A stretch of 64,000 nucleotides of DNA. Source: Corbicula japonica (Eukaryota > Mollusca > Bivalvia > Venerida > Cyrenidae). The position numbers and the translations under genes were made by a program. Below, in pieces: positions 27,801 to 34,200 of this stretch. The DNA is taken from assembly GCA_038501625.1 (NCBI GenBank), contig JAZAYU010000009.1, forward strand, positions 12,018,396 to 12,082,395, read 5' to 3'. Under the pieces are notes generated by a model, which was not told the origin of the DNA, made no database searches, and saw nothing but the letters and a program-made list of their open reading frames with translations. How positions within the stretch are numbered: position 1 is the stretch's first letter; the number at the start of each line of letters is the position of its first letter.

Positions 27801-30800
27801 TTTCATTGTGTTTGTTCTTGTACACAGAGACTTGAGTTTAGCTTCATTATTATTGTGATATGTTTCAGTTTCTTTGTTCAGTTCAGCTTGTGATTCATCA
27901 ATTTTTTTTGTTATCAACAGTTCTTGTCTGTCAAAGTGTTCAAGCGTTTCCTTCTTTTCTTGCTCAAGTTTTTTAAACATTTCTTTCCTTTTCTTATCTA
28001 GCTCTTCTAATATTCTTTGCCGTTCAAGTTTTAGATCTTGTTTTATAAATTCCTTATGCTTTTCTATTGCATTGAGTGCATCCTGTCTGATGTTTGAGAG
28101 AGTCTTTGAATTTTCATTAATTCTGCTCTCAGTATTCTGTAGCTCATCTTGAAATAGTGTCATTTGCTCCATTAGATGTGCTAATTCTCTTCGAAAATTA
28201 CCAGACGTCACAAGTTTTGGAATGTATGTAATGTCTGAACAACCATTGTGGCAGCTTGTTTTACAATTTCTACATGCAGTGGTATCACAAGATCTGCAAT
28301 AAAATTTCAGAATTTGTTCTGGGTGAACAGAACATTTATCCACACAGAAAACCGTTGACATAGATGCTTTACCTTGAATTACATGTCCCTCTTTATATAT
28401 GTTATGATAATGAACGCAGGTGGCGCACATGTATTCATAACAGTCCTTACAGAATCCTTCTGCTGTAACAACAGTGTTCTTGACCTTGTCACAACATTCA
28501 CAGAACATTTCCCGAAGTTCATCAGATTCTCAAATATCTGAATGTCCTTGGTCAAAAGATGTCATGTTATTAACAGATTCAGCAATTTTATTTGGCAATG
28601 TTGAATATCATGCAGCTGTAACTTGTTGGGAAAATGGCAATCCTGAAGTTGTACATTTTGAATTACTTTCAAGGGTAATTTTCATTTCCAATCATGTTGT
28701 TTTAACATGTTCCAGGTATGCTTCCACAGTTGTTTGTTTTCATTAAATCAACATGCACAGTTAACAACATGCCATATCAGATGTTTTTTCATTATAATTA
28801 GTACTCGCACAGCACAGATCAATTTGAATTCAATAGATGCACTTGGTTACTAAACTACAATTCCTAGCTGTATTATTTAAAACAATTAGTTTTGGCAATG
28901 TAACTTGGCCAATAGAAACTGTTTAAAATTAATTTGTTATGCACAACTGCTTATTAAAAGTAGAAATTCCTGTTCATCGGCATTTGTCCCTCACCTCTGA
29001 TTCAAGTGAGGAAGCAGTCAGTCGCTTGCGGAGGAATTGGTTAGTACTGGTTGGAGACCCAGGAACACCGGTTAGGTGGACTGACCGCCGGGATATAACC
29101 TAGCTGTTGAAACCAGGCGTTAAACCCGAAACAAACAAACAAACAAATCCTGTTCATCGGGTTACAGGTAGATCATGTGATCACATTCAGTAGTTAAAAT
29201 ATATCAACTCTAAGCAAATCTTCATTCTAAAGTATTGTAAAAAATGTACCAAAAACTGCTAAAACCAGTAGTTATTTGTAAGTTGTGGTTGTTCTTTCAA
29301 GCATTAAGAGATATTTGAGAGTGATTTTACAACCAGTTACAGGTAAAATACAGCAGGAGATTGCCTTTACCTTTTTGTCAAGCTGTCATCAAACATTTTT
29401 CTTGTTTCTAGAGTTCAAAGTCACTAAAGGCAATCAAGTAAAACAAAATCTTTTCTGTCTGCAATTAACTTTGCCTTAATCCATACATTTTGTACTTCAT
29501 CTTGTAAGAGAAAATTGTACAGAGACTTTGACGATCTGTTTAAAATCAAGACATGTTCTATCACTATATTTAGCTGTTCTGTCAATAGGTCTGGCTTAAC
29601 CATGTTGAGGGTCATGTCAAGTTTATCCCAGAAACGACCAATAACATGTGTAGAGAGCACAAGATTTTCTATCTAAGGAAAATTATCCTTGGCATTTAAA
29701 ATGTATAAAAATACTAACAACTACCCTTTAGTTCTTTTGTAATAATTGTTTAGATTGGTTTAGCATTTTCCCCAGTTGAAGATTAAATACTGCTTGTTTT
29801 GTGTCCCTCACGACATGGTGTTTATTGTTATTTAGTAAAATCTTCATTCTGTGGGATAGATGAGGGCCTAAGATTATAAAACTGAGATTAGAGACCAGTC
29901 TTAAATCTCAATCATTTGACTGGTTGAAATGGTGACGTATTGCCATTTCTGCCGATCAGATTCTTGCAGGTTGAGTCTGGTCTCAAATCTCAGTTTTATA
30001 ATATTTGGATATGAGATTGGGAACTCTACATCTGTTGTTGTTTAACTTCCAGGTGATGGCAGGGGCCAGTGCAAGTGCTGTAAAGGCCAGGATGCTAGCC
30101 TGGGCTCTGGGATCTAAAGAGAAGGAAATCAAAGGGTATCAGATTGTAAACTTCTTGTAACACCAACATCTGAATCAGAACTACTTTATTGAAAAATGAA
30201 AGATGACCCTTATTAGCTAATCAGATATGTGCTTTTCTGGAAAACATTACAAGCTTATAATTATTTTGGAATCAAAACATCAAATTTTAAGGTCATAGTG
30301 AAGTTCTGATTGAATGAATAACAAAAGAACAGTTGTCAATAGTGTCACAAAATTTTGTTCAGAGATTGCTTGTGGTAGCCCATGACCACCATTTTGTTTT
30401 GGGAATATAGGTCTAAGGTTGAACATCTTCGATCATTTTTTAATTATAGTCTGTTTCAACCACCATTATTATGCATGTTGTTTTTTTTTACTGTGGAACT
30501 TGACTTACCTCTTTGGAAATTGTTATTTTGCAAGAATTTAAAATTAAATTACTTAAATCTTTCTCTTGTTTTCAGTGGCATTATCAGGAAAGACTCGTGG
30601 TGGGATAAACTGGTGTTCAGTAAGGTACAGCAGTCACTGGGTGGTAAAGTCCGACTGATCACGACTGGGTCAGCACCACTCTCTCCTAAAATACTCATGT
30701 TCCTGCGCTGCTGTGCAGGATGTCCTGTAAGCATATACTTTTGTTTGTTTTCTGTTGTTTAATTTCTGATTATTAAAGAAAAACTAGAAACTTACAGCAT

Positions 30801-31186
30801 GCACAATTAGTGCCCACAGTAGTATTAGATTTTTTATGCCCCCACAAAGAGGGAGGCATATAGAGTTGCACTCATCTGAACATCTGTCAACATCCAGCTG
30901 CCCGTACTTACGTCCCCGAAATCTTGTGACATTAACATCTCATTAACTATTGAGTGGATTTCTTTCAAACATGCACAGATGATGTAGCAGGATGTGTAGA
31001 TGATCGTTAGGAAAAGATTTTTTCCTGCGACCACAGTTATGGCCCTTTGTTACAGATATTGTTGTAGCAGTGGGGGCATCAATGTCCGAGTACACATTCT
31101 AGATCTTTCAAAAATATTTTTCACAAATGTTGCTCCAGCTTAGTTTGAGAAGTTTACACTATTTATGGATTGACAAGATTTTGGGA

Positions 31187-31217
<31 letters not shown>

Positions 31218-34200
31218 GCGAGGGTTAAGGACTTGCATTTTTAGTCCAGCCTGCCAGCACAGTAACACTAATACAATCATGCATAGTAAAGATTTTTTGG
31301 TTAGTATTGGTATTTAAGAAGTCTATTGTAAGTTGAAACGTGATAATGATCGCTACAGTTTCGTTTGACAGGTGTTGGAAGGATATGGCCAAACAGAATG
31401 TTCCGCCATCTGCAGTTTGCAAGTACCCGGTGATGGTGAAATTGGTAAGAAATCAAATTGTATGTTTTATTTTAGTTAAGTTAAAATATCTTTAAAATAT
31501 CTTCCTCTCTTCTTTTTCGTTGCTTGTGGAGGCTGTGTTTTGTGAGTTTGGCGATTCCTGATATGTATATTTCACTTTTTTAAAAATTAATGTGAAATAT
31601 ATGACAGTTTGATATGCTAAAAGAAATAAACTGGCAATATCAGAGACTGTGATTGAGACATTGGTAATAAAAAAAAACATTCATAGGATTTCTTTCAAAG
31701 TTATTAATTTTTTAATTATATATGTAAAAAATAAGTGATTAAAAGTATACTAAAACCTAAAATAGATAGAACCAGTATCTAAATATGGATGGACAAAAGT
31801 TAGTTCACTTTATGATTTGTTAGGTTATTTCTGACCAAAATGCGACCAGTGCAGATCCTAATCAGATGGCATGTGGGTGCCAGCTGATTTTGATCTACAC
31901 TGGTCGCACATGTGTAAAAATGCGTATATATGGAGGAAAGGGTTAACTGATATGTGTAATGGCTTGCAGGTAATGTGGGACCACCATTGAGGTGTAACTA
32001 TGTGAAGTTAGTAGATGTTCCAGACATGAACTACATGGCAAAGGATGGTAAAGGAGAGGTGGGTAATCATTCACATATTTTTACACTCTTCTTTAACTTT
32101 GCTTCTGAGAACATCTTTCTTGGGACCTATAAAGAATTATCTGCTCTTTGGAACTGCTACAGTTTGAGCTGCCAAATACCTAAAATCCACAGTAAACTCA
32201 CTGGTTTCCAGCTGTATATAGTAATATATTGATTTTCTTGCATTTTGCTTTCTTGAGACTGTATTTATTTTACAATAAAAAACATAAGCTTTGGAGTGAA
32301 GGAAAAATTGAATTATTTTCATTCTGTATATCATGTACAGAAATGTGTTTTTCAAGAATCTCCATCTCATTATTACAAAATAAATGTTGGAAATGTGAAA
32401 CAATTTTTGTTGTTGTTACTTAGTCTGATTACAAGGGTAGGTCAGAACAAAATGTTGAACTAATTCTGAATTATCTCTCTATATATAGGTGTTTATTGAA
32501 GGCTAGATGTTAAAATAATTGTGATTGTTGCTGATTGCAGGTGTGTATAAAGGGACCGAATGTGTTCAAGGGCTACCTGAAGGACCCTGAGAAGACCAAG
32601 GAGGCGTTAGATGACGATGGATGGTTACACAGCGGCGATGTGGGCCAGTGGATGCCGGTGAGTGTAATATGAACACAACTGGTCAATATGGAATATTATA
32701 ACTGTATGATGGGTGCGGTTGATAATTGTTTTTGTTTTGTTTTTCTCAGTATTATAAGAATTTAATCAGTAGTTTATTGCATTTATCAAAGTATGAAACC
32801 ATTTGGGTTTTTTTTAAGGAAATACATACTTCCATTAAACAACCCATGTTTTTCATAACAAAATGAATGCAAAAAATTATTAATGTAAGTTAAATGCACT
32901 CCTAATAATTTTATGTAAAAATTATGGAAAAATTATTTTGTAGGTGGCTATATATATCCACAAATTCAAACCTACCACAAAAATGTGCAAATTTTAACTG
33001 GAAATCCACACAATTTTGTCCACAATGAATAGTTGTTATTATGAATAGGGCAAAATTTAATGTGCAATAATTAGTTTACAGTATAATGTCAAAGTGTGTT
33101 TTGACTGTTTCAGAATGGTTGTTTGAAGATCATAGACAGGAAGAAGAATATCTTCAAGCTGGCACAGGGAGAGTATATCGCTCCGGAGAAGATAGAAAAT
33201 GTGTACGTTAGGTCACCACTAGTTGCTCAAGTGTACATACATGGCGAAAGCTTAAAGGTAATAGGAGAATTGAATATGGCTCAGGGAATGTATATATTGT
33301 GCCCTAGAAATGACGAAAATGTCTCAAGTTTAAACTTTAGACTCAGCTTTTTGCTGAAGTGTGCATGCATGGCCATAGTCAAAATTAGATGGAAACAAAA
33401 TATTGTTTTGCAAATAACAATATTGCAAATGTGGGAATGAAGTAAGAGAGAATTGTTTTAAACATTTCAGCCCTGGAAGAGCTCCTGAGTGAAATATATT
33501 GTTTTCCTGTACTGAGAAAATGTCGAAAAAGACAAGTTTTGTTAACCCTTGACATAGTTTATTATAAGTATCTTTTATTACAGAATTTATTATGGAATGC
33601 TTCAGCTGCTGAAGGAGAACTGTGTTCATACTGGTGTTGATATTAGAGCTAAAAATTATAAAACTGAGATTGGAGACCAGTCTCAGATCTCATCCATCTG
33701 ATTGTCTTGCATTTCCTTTGGCCCAGCTGAAAGATTGATGAAAAGCACATGTTAAAAGCATCATAAAAGGCTTGAAAGTGACCAGTTCTAATCATATTTC
33801 AGGCAAGTCTGGTAGCTGTTATTGTGCCTGATCCAGAGACGCTGCCCGGCTATGCCAAGGAAAAACTGAACCTGTCAGCAACCATGGAAGAACTCTGCAA
33901 AAATAAGGTCTGATTATATCCTAAACTACTCAAAATTTGATAAGGTCACTAAAAATATTGTGTTTATTCCTTACATAAAGTTGAAGCGATAAAATATTTG
34001 ATGTGATTCTCAAAATGTGCTCATTTGACATTTGCTATGAGCCAAAGAAGAAATGAGCCGACAAACTGTTGAAGCGGAACAGCGGTTGAAACTTGGTAGG
34101 GGCAATAATTCGAGATAAAACGGAAAGCAATCCCTATCCAATTTTGAGTAGTATATTATTTTGTTGTTTGGTGTTGGTCAGTTTTATTAAACTCTAAAAT

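Larger units (their letters stand above)
25796..28565 (-). pseudogene. B-box/TRIM-like pseudogene split by a transposable element
   Basis: Antisense in ACSL intron 11. From a first ATG at 28565 the frame hits TGA at 28530-28532; a second ATG at 28508 opens 238 codons. Cys/His spacing near its residues 3-45 looks like a degenerate first B-box, and [20 protein letters not shown] begins a clear second B-box (about 58-95). A long Lys/Glu coiled coil follows (about 110-235). TAA at 27792-27794 interrupts, and the same frame continues through 27734 to about 27530. There a 0.93 kb repeat is inserted (26600-27528). Beyond it the same frame resumes and runs to TAA at 25796-25798, a beta-propeller-like C-terminal half as in many molluscan TRIM proteins. 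No RING was seen. It has no introns, so it may be an old single-exon gene or a retrocopy. Two stops plus an insertion make it non-functional as one protein. Confidence 0.85.

Noticed and set aside
27874..28152. + strand frame of 92 codons rich in Ser and Phe
   Set aside because: Shadow of the Lys/Glu-rich coiled coil of the - strand TRIM-like frame.
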